NCBI GenBank assembly: GCA_002007465.1
Contig: LNAC01000273.1
Coordinates: 319,643-383,642 of the forward strand
Reading direction: 5' to 3'
DNA from: Ailurus styani
Taxonomy: Eukaryota; Chordata; Mammalia; Carnivora; Ailuridae
DNA length: 64,000 bases
Numbering within the stretch: position 1 is the stretch's first letter; every line of letters starts with the position of its first letter. Below, one piece after another: positions 21,635 to 33,205 of the stretch. The translations under genes and the position numbers were made by a program. The notes under the pieces were generated by a model that saw only the letters and a list, made by a program, of their open reading frames with translations, was not told where the DNA came from and ran no database searches.

Positions 21635-22097
21635 ATATTAGTTTCCTAGGGCTGCCACAGTAAATATCACAAACTGCATGGCTTAAAACAACAGAAATTT
21701 ATTCTCTCTTATTTCTGCAGGTAGAAGTCTGAAATCAAGGCGTCAGTAGGGCAGTATTCCCTCTGCAGCATCTGGGAAGGCATTTTTCTTTGCATCTTCC
21801 CAGCTTCTGACTGTTGCCAGCAATTCTTGGCATACCTTTGCTTGCAGCTTCTGTCACTCCAGTCTTTGGCTCTGTCATCACATGACCTCATTCCCTGTGT
21901 ATATCCATGTCTCCAAATCTCTGTCTCCTTAGAAAGACACCTATCATTGGATTTTAGGCCCACTCCAATCTGGTATGACCTCATCTTAACTTGACTACAT
22001 CTGCAAAGTCCATATTTCAAAATAAGATCATTTGCACAGGTACCTGGGGTTAAGACCTCAACATATCTTTTGGGGGGACACACTTCAACCCACAACA
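21635..22097 (-). mobile_element. MLT1A-type MaLR solo LTR, - strand
   Basis: Read on the - strand, it starts with a TGTTGTGGGTTGAAGTGTG-like end, passes the 'acctcaggtacctgtg' type and 'ggtcatac' blocks, and ends 'ttaagccatgcagtttg' then 'cagccctaggaaact'. The length (about 460 bp) and both ends suggest a complete solo LTR of the ERVL-MaLR group. A 128-codon ORF on the same strand lies within it and is not expected to be coding. Confidence 0.85.
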
Positions 22098-22612
22098 GTA
22101 ACCTACTTTTATGTCATATTCAAGACGGCTGAAATGAACTTCACCACAGTCTTTTGAAATTGTCTTCATTTCTGTTGAATGGTATCACTAATCTTGAAGT
22201 GTTTGGGAATAAGAAACACATGATTATGATGCTTCTACCATGCTTATGTCCTAGATTCACTTTGTCATGAGGTTGCGTTGTTTGTTCTTTTGCAATATTC
22301 ATTGACTTCTTTTACTGTCCATTGTCCTGTGCCTCCTGGCCAGGCCTTTGATTCCAAGTTGGTTATCGATTCTAGACTCTCTCTTCCTAGTCCTTTGCTA
22401 CACAAGGTGTGACTCAAGGATTGGGAGCGTCAGTTTCAGTTACATGCTTGGTAGAAATAAGAATTTTGGCCCTACCCAGACCCAATTCTGATTCTAAATT
22501 AGAATCTGCATTTTAATGAGATCACTAGGTGAGTTTCTTTAATGTCTGACAAACTTGAAGTGGTTTAGGACAAAATTGATACCCATATAATAGTTTTCCA
22601 ATACCTTACTTG
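22098..22612. other. Unassigned stretch
   Basis: No gene was recognised. The part around 22440-22530 ('agaatctgcattttaatgag') recalls MER5-type DNA elements, but I cannot see the ends. Confidence 0.4.
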
Positions 22613-22764
22613 TTGGAAAATTTTATTTTTTTTCATTTTTTTAAGTTCATTTTTTTATTTTTTAGTAATCTCTGTACCCAACGTGGGGCTCAAACTCATG
22701 AGCCCAAGGTCAAGAATCGCAAGCTCTTCTGACTGAGCCAGCCAGGTGCCCTTGGAAAATTTTA
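22613..22764 (-). mobile_element. Old CanSINE, - strand, with exact 13-bp TSD
   Basis: The body at 22626-22751 has a T-rich tail, 'taatctctgtacccaacgtg' and 'gagccagccaggtgcc'. The flanks are ttggaaaatttta on both sides. Confidence 0.94.
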
Positions 22765-22774
22765 AAGTCCCTTC

Positions 22775-23015
22775 AAATCTACCTCTATTTAGATTGGTTA
22801 AATAAGTTAAATCAAATATGTAAAATGGAATATTATATTAAAAACATTATAAAGCTACCAAAGATGTCAAAAATTGTTAAATAACTTGGAAAATATGCAT
22901 GGTATATTATTAATTTAAAAATGCTTGTTCTAAAGGATACATGTTGCCAATTTTGAGTATAGATTTGAGTATAAAAGGACTGATGAATATTGGATAATAT
23001 TAATAATGGACATTT
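22775..23015 (+). mobile_element. Possible L1 3' region fragment
   Basis: 'gattggttaaataagttaaa', 'taaaatggaatattatatta' and 'cttggaaaatatgcatggta' resemble the stretch that ends many older mammalian L1 copies. It is AT-rich and diverged. Confidence 0.5.
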
Positions 23016-23222
23016 TTTCATGCTGCTGTTTTAGACGACTCCTTTCCTGTTATTATTTCTTGCAATGAACACATATTTGTTCTGTCATACGGAGAAAGGA
23101 AGTTATCAAAAATCCTAACTATATAAATGAATGTTTCGGTGCTTTTTAAGGTTTATTTGCATATTGGGAATGGAATGGACTTTAAAAGGGTAATTGAAGA
23201 GAGATGCTTTTGACCTATAGTA

Positions 23223-23350
23223 GAACTATGCATTCTTTTTTTTTAAGTAAGTTTTACACCCAATGTGGGACTCAAACTCATAACCTCAAGATCAAGAGTG
23301 GCATGCTCTATCGACTGAACCAGCCATGCACCCCAGAATTACTCATTCTT
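23223..23350 (-). mobile_element. Old CanSINE, - strand
   Basis: The body at 23238-23334 shows 'gttttacacccaatgtggg', 'gatcaagagtggcatgctc' and 'ccagccatgcacccc'. The flanks gaactatgcattctt and gaattactcattctt are a slightly diverged duplication. Confidence 0.9.
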
Positions 23351-23489
23351 GCAAGTCACCAAAGGAAAAATGCCAGTGTATGGTGAACTACAGCTAGTTG
23401 CAGAGGAGAGTGTGAGGGAGTCAAGTGGTGTCTTAGATTCAGGTACCAGTGTCATTTTGTCCCTCCATTTGTTCAGGCTAAAGTCAGAT

Positions 23490-24062
23490 TGTTAATTTCC
23501 TGTTGCTGTGTAACGAATCACCAGAAATGTTGAGGTTTAAGACAGTACGGACATCTCTTAATCTCATACGTTTATAGGCTATCTGTAAATTAAGAGTCCA
23601 GGGATGGTTTACTGGGGTTCTCTTCTTAGGGTCTCATTAGGCTTTAATTTGAGTGTTGGCTAGCCTGCATTCTCATCTGGAGGCTCAGTTAAAGAACCTA
23701 CTCTAATTTCATTTAGGTTGTTGGAATAATTCATTTCCTTGCAGCTATATAACCCAGGGCCCTGGCTTCTCACTAGCTGTCAGCTGGGTGCCCTCAGGCC
23801 TTAGGTGTCACCTGCCATCCCCTGACACATGGCTTTCTTCATAGGGAGCACACACATGGCTGTTGGCTTCTTTAAGGCTTCTCGGAAAATCTCTATTTCC
23901 AATCTGCTAAGACAGAATGTCAGAGAGGTGTGACATGCCATCATGTTTACATATATTATTAGCTAGAAGCAAGGCAGAGTCCTGCCCACACTCAAGGGCA
24001 GGTGGATCATAACATCAGAGCATGGAGATCAGGAAACCACCATGCAGTTCTGCCTACCACAC
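23490..24062 (-). mobile_element. MLT1-type MaLR LTR, older form, - strand
   Basis: On the + strand it runs from 'ttaatttcctgttgctgtgt' to 'cagttctgcctaccac'. Internal blocks such as 'cttgcagctatataaccca', 'gctgtcagctgggtgccctc' and 'cctgcccacactcaagggca' fit the older MLT1 LTRs (B-D like). It is more diverged than the copy at 21635. Confidence 0.75.
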
Positions 24063-25220
24063 AAACCAACGTACCCTGAGAAGTCTCTAAGAAACACTAA
24101 GAGAAAGAGCAGGAAAATGGCCTTCACCCCAAAGGCAGTCCCTTCCCTCCTCAGGCCTTTTCAGGTAGGGGCTGCTCTCCTCGGTAGTCAAAGAGAAAAA
24201 GCTTTTCAGCCTTCAGAAAACAGGAATAAGCAGAAAAGGACATAGCCATATCTACAACAAAACCACCAGGGCATAGGAAAAAAAGATACACCACATCCTG
24301 GTGCACACCTTGGGAGATTCTGACATAAAAGTCTGGAGTACAACCTTGGTATTTCCATTTTTTCAAAGTTCCACAGTGAGTACTGGTGAGCTTCTCCATG
24401 CTTCCTAACATGTGAGATGCCTTGCCACTTACTTAGAGCCTTACATATTTAGAGCCTCTACAAGCCCCGCTCTGCTTCTGTGTTCACATGAAGCCTTTTC
24501 CGATTATTCTAGTACATGCTAATGTCTCCCTACCCTGAACTTCTCTCTATTTGAAGGTTGACTTATATAAATACTACCACACAGGGTAGTCGGTTTGTAA
24601 GTTCTCTTTCACATCTTTTGGATCTTTCTCCTCAATTGAAGTATTCCTTCTTCGAGGACAGAGTTCTTATATTACCATAAACCAGATTTCTGAGTATATT
24701 ACAAGTGCATAATTTAGTTTCATTAATCGGCTAAACTCAGAAAATAGGGATGGAGCATAGGTACTTCACTTCCATAGTGGTCCTTAGCTCAAATGCAGAA
24801 GACTTTTGTTTCTGAGGAGATTATAACAGTATGTTACAGTGGAGTATTCCTGAACTCTAGATATTCATGGATGGTGAGTCAATTTGGGGACCGTATTTGT
24901 ATTTCTCTTATACATTTTAAACAATATTTTTCTTTAAATAATATTTCATTAACTTGGCCTTAACCTAAACACTAGTATCCATGAAGCCATATATTTCATA
25001 TGCTGCTTACACATTTTACATTTTTCAACTTCACAGGAAAGTACTTAATATTGAAATGAAGCATCATTCACATACCACCTACAGATGTTTCCCATACCAC
25101 CAACAGTGCTTAGCCAACTTGTGGGGGTATTATGTGCATAGTGCTGAACACTTCTATTCTCATAATTGGGCTGTATCTCCTCTAGACCTTAGCCCTTTGA
25201 GCCATAATATAGGATAAGGA
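24063..25220. other. Unassigned stretch
   Basis: No gene was recognised. Small overlapping ORFs of 67-86 codons near 24042-24411 lack any motif. Confidence 0.45.
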
Positions 25221-25224
25221 CAAT

Positions 25225-25485
25225 AGTAGTAACAATTAGTGTTTATCCTTAAGTATTTTGTGTCTGGTAAAGCTCTAAGTATTTTATACATATTCATTTA
25301 TTAAATCTGCCAAACAATCCTATGTCATTATCCATTTTGTTTTTTCAGACAAGGAAATGAAGCCCCAGAGAGGTTAGGTAACTTGTTCAAGGTCACACAT
25401 CTGCTAAGCAAGGATTCGGGATTTGAACCCAGACAGTGACTCCAGAGGAAGTTCGCTTAACTACTTCATACACTGCTTCCCTGGT
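25225..25485 (-). repeat. MIR, - strand, near full length
   Basis: 'acaaggaaatgaagccccag', 'aggttaggtaacttgttcaa', 'ggtcacacatctgctaagc' and 'cgggatttgaacccagaca' are a clear reverse-complement MIR. Confidence 0.92.
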
Positions 25486-25532
25486 TTAATCTGGTATTAA
25501 AGATTACTGAAGATTACATGCAAAGCAAGATA

Positions 25533-25533
25533 C

Positions 25534-25566
<33 letters not shown>

Positions 25567-25567
25567 G

Positions 25568-25615
<48 letters not shown>
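25533..25615. repeat. (CA)n microsatellite with CGCA interruptions
   Basis: Roughly 40 dinucleotide units are broken by three ACGC units near the middle. Confidence 0.98.
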
Positions 25616-25616
<1 letters not shown>

Positions 25617-28600
25617 CTTACCTAGCACCAGCTAGCACCAGACCTGATTTATAGAAAGAATGCAATACAATGTAGTGATCTTTCTAGAAGATAGATTGTT
25701 ATATTTCGTGTTCTATCTGTCTTTAAGCCTCAGACTGGATGCGTCTGTTGCCTTCTCCTGGAGGAGGCAACTAAAAAACTTCAGACAACTTTCCAGGGGG
25801 GTTAGAGAGCAGAAGTGCATCTGATTTGAGGAATTTTACATTGATCCCTGACACAACAAAGGTGGCTTAAATTGACCTTCCTGAAAGTTTGCAGGTCATG
25901 AAGACCAATTAGTTGCTATGGTGTCAATAAGTGCAAATTGCTTTAGATTGTCGGTGAATAGGGAAATCTCCACTGGGTCAGTGCCCAGGGCAATGAGGTA
26001 CTAAAGGCACTGCAGGTGGTTGGAAGGCTGACTTAAAAAAAAAAAAAGATCCACAACCGTGCCGGGCTCTGGCAGTCTACTCATAAATGGTGGTAGGCTC
26101 TGGCTTCTTCAGCCTGGTCAAGCAAATCAAGGCGCTGATCTCAGCCTGTACATCACTGTGTGGCCCAGATTAATTTTCTTTTAGGGATTCTATTTTCTTC
26201 AGATATAGTACAGCAATTTGGATTAGACAGAATTGTTTATTTTCTGGACCTTTTGATTATCAGTATAACATCAAGGTATGACTAATTAATGATCATCCCC
26301 CTCCAAACAGTTTTCATTTTAAAGGACTTCAAGTTAACGGAAAAGGAAATATATAAATAAATGTCTGAGTGGAAATGTGGAAACCAAATGTTCAGCCTTT
26401 TTAAAAAAACGAATTCAGAACCCAACCCAGAATGCCATTATGTTACAGTAACACTTAAAAAAAAAACCCACCAAAAAACTTCTCCAAATTAATGATGCAT
26501 ATACTGTCACAATAAACAGAGTTAACTGAGATAATTAAAAGTATTTTTATTCAGTTAATAAGACAAAATGTCACAGTCGAGAATGATTACCCTGAACTTC
26601 TGCAGATCGGGTAGAGCAGAACACCTTGTCTTTGTAAAAACATAACTATATCCAACAATTGCAACATGTTTTATTCATATGGTGTTTATGTCTGGATATG
26701 TCCAAGCTATTTGCTAGGTGAACAGTAACACTTGATAGATCCAGGAGGGAATTTCTTGGTACAATGAACAAAAAGAGCTATTTTGTTCTTGTGCTCCAAC
26801 CTCAGACCAAGGGAAAAAAAAAACGGTCATAAATATATGGTCACCTTTCTGCCTTTAAAACTGTGCTGGTGCCTGGGGAAGGATTCTCAGAATGTAAAAA
26901 AAAATGGTGACATTACATGGGAAACTTTCTGTTCTTCCTCTTGTAATAGTCAATCTTGTTTAGACAGTAGCCTCTGAGTGGACTGGGAACAGTGTATTAT
27001 GAGTGATGGCAAGGGATTCAGGGACAAGGGAGCCACAAAACTATTATATGGTGACCAAGAACTGATTTTTTCCTACTAAAACTTTACTACTTAAGCTTTG
27101 TTTCTGGATGCTTTGATATAGTCAAATGTCAATGTCGAGTGCCATAATCCAAACTACCTATGATAAAAACAAATCACTTACTATACCTACTTAACACTCT
27201 TTTACTCTCTCTACCTTTCTCATGCTGCAAAGACAAAGATATAGTCTTTATAATTGGAAGGGAAAACAGGCAACGTGGCCTTTAACCATAAAGCTTTTTG
27301 TTATGTAGCTGTAAAAATTCAGCAATTGAAAGTAAAGGAGTGTTATAACAGAGGGGAAGTCCATAACCAGCTAAGGTTATGCTCTGGGGTGTTGCTCCTT
27401 CCACATTTCAAGGGTAATATTAGGTCGCCATCAGAAATAAGAGTGGGTAGAATTTTTTTGTTGTTCATTTTAGTTGCAATGACCCTGGCAAAGGGCTACT
27501 TACTGAAGTGTGTTTGTTTGTGGAGGTGACTCCACAGGGACTATTTTAGGCTTTGCTACAGGAATGGAGCTTGCAATAAAAAACACCATTTAAAGAAACA
27601 TTGACATAGCATCTGAGTTCTGCTACCTTCCTGGGACAACTAAGAAGCCAAGTTTGTTCTTGAAAAGGAAACGGTTCTTTGTGTGGACTGTGAGCCCCAT
27701 ATCAATGACATGATTGCAAATCCATGGTTGTTCACATCCCAGGTGGAGATTATGTACTTAAAAGCAAAACGGGAAAAGAAAAACAAAGATTATTACCAAA
27801 GCCAGTAAAGAAAGCTGCTCTGGGGGTCTTTGGGGACATTGGCAATAGGTAACCCAGGCGGAGGATGCCTGAGAGTGGTATTGCCTCACTATCCTTCCAG
27901 CAGTCCTGTAGACTGATGTTCGATGAACTTGCCCATGGTAGTAAGTGTTTGACCTCTTTGAAAACTAGAATTGGGTGCTAATGTGTAGGCATCCTCACAA
28001 AGTAAAAGGGCTTACAGTGCTGAAGATTTGGAAGTAGTAGCATTATAAAATAGAGCACTTGAGGCAAATTGACCTTAAGGAGTGAACAACTACAAAAGCA
28101 CAATTTCTCTGAAAACTCCTCTATGCTCACTGAGGTGAATGTGAAGGGGCAGGACCTAAAAAGAGAAAATGTAGGCAAAAAGAGGAAAAGAGGCAACCAG
28201 CAACAGCCAGACTTTGCAAAATTCCAAATATAGTGCATGAACTCAGATGATTGAACCTGCCTCTTGTTTCAGGCAACTGAGGCAGCTTCCCCGTGTCCTG
28301 TGCTTGTTGTCTTTTGGAAGAGAGATGGGGAAAGGGGATGCATTATATCTTATTCCTCCTTTCTGAACTTCATTCAAATTCAGTTACAAAAGTTTCTTAG
28401 GGAGCCTGCAGGAGTTGTCTACAGTGTGGCTTCTTCTCACATTTGGTGATTTAGGGTCAACCTGTACCGGCTGAGATGCTCAGGCTCCAAAAGCTTCTAG
28501 AGGTGGCTCCGTAGGTGACTAGGGCACCAGTGAACAAGGCTGACCGTTTCAGGTCTTGATTTTGGTTTAAAGTGGGAAATTATTAGGTATGGATGGATAT

Positions 28601-28891
28601 ACAGTGAGATAAGGTATGGGCATGGTGGAGTGAATGATTGGCATATGCAATCTGAAGCTGTCTACTTTGAAACTCCCAACTTCATTAGGTGGACGCATGT
28701 CTAAAATAGAATTATCTCTGACATGCCATTTTGGTTATGGGAAAAAATTAAAACTCTCAAAAATATAAGCTCTGGGTTGTTTTCCCCTATTCATTCCTCC
28801 CAACTAGATTTAGCTTCCTAAAGCTAGAGACGAACTAGTCTTAATTTTTCAATCTTGATTTTTCAATTTTTTGTGGTTCCCTAGAGCACAT
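25616..28891. other. Long unassigned stretch, repeat-poor
   Basis: About 3.3 kb hold no SINE, L2 or MIR that I could recognise, and no ORF above 91 codons. There are A-runs at about 26036-26048 and 26457-26465. It is intron-like or intergenic DNA. Confidence 0.45.
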
Positions 28892-29126
28892 GCTAGGCCT
28901 AACACTTATTTTTTTTTTTAAAGATTTTATTTATTTATTTGACACAGAGAGAGAGAGATCACAAGTAGGCAGAGAGGCAGGCAGAGAGTGAGGGAGAAGC
29001 AGGCTCCCCGCTGAGCAGAGAGCCTGATATGGGCCTCGATCCCAGAACCCTGAGATCATGACCTGAGCCGAAGGCAGAGGCTTTAACCCACTGAGCCACC
29101 CAGGCGCCCGCTAGGCCTAACACTTA
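28892..29126 (-). mobile_element. Young CanSINE, - strand, with exact 17-bp TSD
   Basis: The body at 28909-29109 is complete, from T-run and 'aagattttatttatttattt' to 'gccacccaggcgccc'. The flanks are gctaggcctaacactta on both sides. It serves as a complete reference for the gapped copy at 4729. Confidence 0.98.
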
Positions 29127-29573
29127 GACTGGGCCTCAAAAAAATATTTGTTGAAGGGATGAATGGGAATGCCAAAGCTAGCAGTCAAGATAAGAAGGGT
29201 CTGTGGTATTCGGTGTTTATGCTTACTGCCTTTTGACTTACTCGTATCTGTGTTTAGAATTGCCTCTTGCAATGGAGACAGCCTCGTCTCTTTTCTTACA
29301 TCACTTCTTATGCCATTCCAGTATGCCCACAAACACCGGCGGCTTTGACTTCCTAAAGAACTGGAATCTAGGAGAAGAACTAGAGGTGGAGGTGAGAGAT
29401 GGAGGGGCAGTGGTGACTGGAATGCTAGAGAAGATGTCTGTAACTTTCTCATGCATTTCCAGACTCACATAAAAAAAAAAAAATCTCTGGGCCACTGGCG
29501 AGAAACCTGGCTTCTCTGCAAAGAAGAGAAGATTTTGATGCCATAAAATCTGGCTTCAGAAGTTCATGTCCCC

Positions 29574-29630
<57 letters not shown>

Positions 29631-29985
29631 TCACTCCTCAATCACTGTACTGTGGGGTAAAGATAGTGATTAGGTCTATCCATTAGGACATTTGCATCGA
29701 AGACCCCATGGAGCAAGACCCCATTGATTTACAATTGATTTACATATACATCATCAAGTAACATCTTTTTCGGACTCCACATATGTGCCCTTGTTTGAGA
29801 TTAAATCAAGATGGCCAAACCTCATAGGACAAGCTAGAGAGAGCCCTGGTCTTGTCTAGTGAAATCTATCTATCTAGTTCTTAGATACAGACTAGAGTGT
29901 ACTAAGCAAGTTTCAAGGAGTTTAGAAGTATTATGTCAATAGTAATCAGCATATTGAAGTAGGTGGAAGTGTTCAGGGAGGGAAG
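29127..29985. other. Unassigned stretch with small overlapping ORFs
   Basis: ORFs of 61-111 codons overlap on both strands at about 29117-29500. They share no domain and look like chance ORFs. The remainder shows only a CA repeat. Confidence 0.45.
29575..29636. repeat. (CA)n microsatellite
   Basis: About 25 uninterrupted CA units are followed by three CACT units. Confidence 0.98.
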
Positions 29986-29989
29986 TGCC

Positions 29990-30115
29990 AGGGGCAGTGA
30001 TGGGTCTGGTTTTATTTAGCGCATTTAATAATGATCTGGAAGAGGGAGAAAACACATTAAAATCACAGATTATACTAAATTGACAGGTGGTGTAAACACA
30101 AATGAGGGCAAACAA
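29990..30115 (+). repeat. Possible CR1/L3-type LINE fragment
   Basis: 'catttaataatgatctggaa' and 'cagattatactaaattgaca' resemble a short decayed piece of a CR1-like (L3) reverse transcriptase region. Stops break any frame. Confidence 0.45.
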
Positions 30116-30254
30116 AAGGATATAAAGAATTTAGAACAGAAATGAGATTCCATCAGGAAAAAAATGCGCTTTCACATCTGTGCAAAGTATCTTAAATCAG
30201 CAATGGAAATTGTTTTAAAAGTCATTTAGCTCAGAAAACGTTCATAGGCATTGC

Positions 30255-30642
30255 TCACATTTATAAGTGCTAACCCCTCCCCACTCCTAGCTATTTTTAT
30301 TCCACTGGGTTACATTGTTTATTTTTATCATTTAAAATACAAATTTGATCATGTCATTCCTTTGATTAAAATCTTTGAAAGGCTCTGGGTTTTCCACAGG
30401 ATGGAATCCAAGCTCTTTAAGCCTGCAGGAAACCTTTTCTTCACTATTTTTGTCCATCTTCCTGGCCTCTATCACATGTCTGTCTGCTCTGAACTCTTTA
30501 CTGCCTCCAGGCGGAATTATTTGTAGCTCCCTGATTGCATCCCACCTTATTACAAACTGCACCATCTGCTTAAGGCGCCACTCCTTTCTCTTTTCTGGGT
30601 TATCTCCATGTGACCTTCAAGATTCAGTTTTGGCCTCTCCTC
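30255..30642 (+). repeat. L2 LINE, + strand, left part
   Basis: 'gatcatgtcattcctttgat', 'ctttgaaaggctctgggttt', 'aatccaagctctttaagcct' and 'catcttcctggcctctatca' follow L2 order. It continues at 30882 after a SINE insertion. ORFs of 77-100 codons here are not supported as genes. Confidence 0.82.
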
Positions 30643-30881
30643 TTTCATGGGCTTTTCTTTTTTTTTTTTTTTTTTAAAGATTTTATTTATTTATTTCACA
30701 GAGGGAGAGAGATCACAAGGAGGCAGAGAGGCAAGCAGAGAGAGAGAGGGGGAAGCAGGCTCCCCGCTGAGCAGGGAGCCCGATGCGGGCCTCGATCCCA
30801 GGACCCTGAGATCATGACCTGAGCCGAAAGCAGAGGCATTAACCCACTGAGCCACCCAGGCGCCCTTTCATGGGCTTTTCT
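30643..30881 (-). mobile_element. Young CanSINE, - strand, with exact 16-bp TSD
   Basis: The body at 30659-30865 is complete and close to the young consensus. The flanks are tttcatgggcttttct on both sides. It splits an L2 copy. Confidence 0.98.
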
Positions 30882-30968
30882 ATACATAAACCATTCCCTG
30901 CCCCAAGTTTGGTATGGTTCTTTGGCACCACCATCACACCCATTGCCCACTCCTAACGTAACAAGTTG
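30882..30968 (+). repeat. L2 LINE, + strand, right part
   Basis: This continues the L2 of 30255-30642 with 'accattccctgccccaagtt'. It is short and diverged. Confidence 0.55.
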
Positions 30969-30971
30969 ACC

Positions 30972-31200
30972 GTCACAATGGCCATATTTATTGAGCACTT
31001 ACTTATGTTCCAGACTCTGTGCTATGTATTTTCATGCATTGCCTTTGTAACCATCACAACAATCTTAGGAGAGGAATATAATGATCTGTTTTATATATAA
31101 GAAAGTTACACATTTGGTTAAGTAACTCGCCCAAGATTGCAAAGCCAGTAAGTGGCAGAGCTGGGATTCAAACTGCTTCCAGAGTCCATATTTTTAAAAA
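30972..31200 (-). repeat. MIR, - strand
   Basis: 'atttattgagcacttactta', 'ggttaagtaactcgcccaag' and 'gtaagtggcagagctgggat' are a clear reverse MIR. Confidence 0.92.
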
Positions 31201-31219
31201 TTATACTCTTATAGTAATT

Positions 31220-31437
31220 CGTTCCCTTGGGGTGCCTGGGTGGCTCAGTCGGTTAAGCATCCGACTCTTGATTTCCGCTCAGGTCATGATCTCAGGGTTG
31301 TGAGATCGAGCCTGTGTCAGTCTCTATGCTTGCACTTAGTGGGAAGTCTGCTTGAGGATTTTCTCCCTTTTCCTCTGCCCCTCTCCCCTCTTGTTCTCTC
31401 TCTCAAATAAATAGATCTTTAAAAACGTGTTTCCTTG
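31220..31437 (+). mobile_element. CanSINE, + strand
   Basis: The body at 31230-31424 has the head 'ggggtgcctgggtggctcag' and an older CT-rich part. The flanks cgttcccttg and cgtgtttccttg are a weak duplication. Confidence 0.95.
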
Positions 31438-31439
31438 TC

Positions 31440-31532
31440 TGTCTCCCCTACATGTGTAAACTTTTTGAGGCCAGGGACCATGTCATAATCACCTAGCATC
31501 TACAGTACCTTGCATGGTACACACAGCTTGAT
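31440..31532 (+). repeat. L2 LINE 3' end fragment
   Basis: 'gtgtaaactttttgaggcca' and 'gggaccatgtcataatcacc' resemble the last 100 bases of L2. Confidence 0.65.
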
Positions 31533-31575
31533 GATGATGATAATAATAATAATAAATAATAATAACAACAACATG
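31530..31575. repeat. (GAT)n(AAT)n microsatellite
   Basis: Four GAT units are followed by AAT and AAC units. Confidence 0.95.
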
Positions 31576-31584
31576 GACAAGGAT

Positions 31585-31790
31585 AATTAATATTTAACGA
31601 GGGCTGATTGCGTGGGAAGGAATTTACATGTTTTTTGTGTGTATTATTCACAAACATTGCAGAGTGGGTAAAATCATTTTTAGGTTAAATTGGGGACTCT
31701 GAGGCTTAGAGCGTTGAGAAACATTTTTAAGATTATACAGATCTGTCTCTAAAGCCCCCACTCTTTTTGATGTACCATTTTGCACTCTCA
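31585..31790 (-). repeat. MIR, - strand, diverged
   Basis: 'attgcagagtgggtaaaatc', 'gggactctgaggcttagag' and 'agattatacagatctgtctc' fit a reverse MIR. Confidence 0.6.
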
Positions 31791-32124
31791 TCCAACAGAA
31801 AATAGGCATAAAATGTCTGTAGGATTCGCCAGCAACTGTCAATGAACTCCAACTTAAATGCAAGAGAGAGACCAAATATATGCATAAACATGGGCAGGTT
31901 CTCTAACTTTCATTAGGCCTGTTGATCTACTTTAATTGAGGCCATTCTGATTCACTTTCAGCCTTAATCTCATGGGTACCTGCTTATTTTTGTGATTAAA
32001 TGGAACATAGAGATTCATGTACCAAAGAGGATTGGCTTTTACTATTGCTACCTCTCAAGGTTTCTTTATTTAGATGGATCGGCAAGACCCAGGCCCCCGA
32101 TGGTACCCATAAGATGAAGTGGAA
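31791..32124. other. Unassigned stretch
   Basis: No gene or repeat was recognised. Confidence 0.4.
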
Positions 32125-32222
32125 GTCGTGTTGGTCTAGACCGGACAGCAAGGCTCTCAATCCAACCATGTTACTGGGTCAGTCACTTTACTTCTCTTCA
32201 TTTCAGTTATCTCGTCTATAAC
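32125..32222 (+). repeat. MIR fragment, + strand
   Basis: 'actgggtcagtcactttact' and 'catttcagttatctcgtcta' match the middle of MIR. Confidence 0.65.
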
Positions 32223-32235
32223 CAGCTTCCCAAGT

Positions 32236-32398
32236 GCTGGATTGTGGGCTAGCTGTATCACCGTTACCAGGGGAGTATTTGAACAATATTGACTCCTGGG
32301 TTCCATTCACAGATTCAGACTCTGCAGGTTTAGGGCGAGCATGTTTGAAATCTCCCCAGGTGATTTTGCTGCAGTAAATTTCTGTATACCACTGAAAT
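32236..32398 (+). mobile_element. MER5A-like hAT DNA element
   Basis: 'ggggagtatttgaacaatat', 'actcctgggttccattcac', 'agattcagactctgcaggtt' and 'ctccccaggtgattttgctg' follow MER5A order. Confidence 0.65.
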
Positions 32399-32468
32399 GA
32401 CTTTAGCTAAGATATAATGTCATTTATTATCCAGGCTCACTTCTTCTCTAAGAAGAATATGTTTTTGT

Positions 32469-32697
32469 TAAAATTGGTGACTTAGGGCGCCTGGGTGGCT
32501 CAGTGGGTTAAAGCCTCTGCTTTCAGCTCAGGTCATGATCTCAGGGTCCTGGGATCGAGGCCCGCATCGGGCTCTCTGCTCAGCGGGGAGCCTGCTTCCT
32601 CCTCTCTCCTCTCTCTCTGCCTGACTCTCTGCCTACTTGTAATCTCTCTGTGTCAAATAAATAAATAAAATCTTAAAAATAAAATAAAATAAAATAA
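32469..32697 (+). mobile_element. CanSINE, + strand, first unit of a dimer
   Basis: The unit at 32485-32697 has the full head and body and ends in several AAAAT units. The left flank taaaattggtga matches the sequence after the second unit. The dimer therefore shares one outer target duplication. Confidence 0.96.
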
Positions 32698-32872
32698 AGC
32701 CTCTGCTTTCGGCTCAGGTCATGATCTCAGTGTCCTGGGATCGAGGCCCATATCAGGCTCTCTGCTCAGCGGGGAGCCTGCTTCTCCCTCACTCTCTGCC
32801 TGCCTCTCTGCCTACTTGTGATCTCTCTCTGTGTCAAATAAATAAATAAAATCTTAAAAAAAAAATTGGTAA
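32695..32872 (+). mobile_element. CanSINE, + strand, second unit of a dimer, head missing
   Basis: It starts at 'taaagcctctgctttcggct', which corresponds to about base 27 of the first unit, so the A-box region is absent. It ends in AAATAAATAAAATC plus A-run at about 32863, followed by 'aaattggtaac', which resembles the left flank of the first unit. Confidence 0.95.
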
Positions 32873-33019
32873 CATACATGGCAAAGGCTTGTAAAATGAG
32901 GGCTTTAGATGTAGTAGGCTCAATGAGTGCATTTCATATTTATTACATTTATGAAGGAGGCTTGTGTTATGTGGAATGTTCTTTTATATAATAATAAAAC
33001 TGATGGCTAATATTATATC

Positions 33020-33205
33020 GAAGTTTTACTAAGTTTAAATTTTTTTCACATACATTATTTTATTCAGTGTTCACTTCATCGATTATTTCCTTTTTACAGA
33101 TGAGAGAACTGAGGCGGCCAGGCTTGTCCAAAGTCATAGTGTGAATCAGGAGCTTTGCCAGAATTTGATCTCGTATCTCCTGAATCCCAAGGCCATGATG
33201 TATTC
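33020..33205 (-). repeat. MIR, - strand
   Basis: 'cctttttacagatgagagaa', 'ctgaggcggccaggcttgtc' and 'atttgatctcgtatctcctg' fit a reverse MIR. Confidence 0.82.

Noticed and set aside
21709..22095. 128-codon - strand ORF as a gene
   Set aside because: It lies wholly inside the MLT1A-type LTR.
25533..25615. CRISPR-like or minisatellite array
   Set aside because: It is a plain dinucleotide repeat. No spaced direct repeats of CRISPR type occur in the window.
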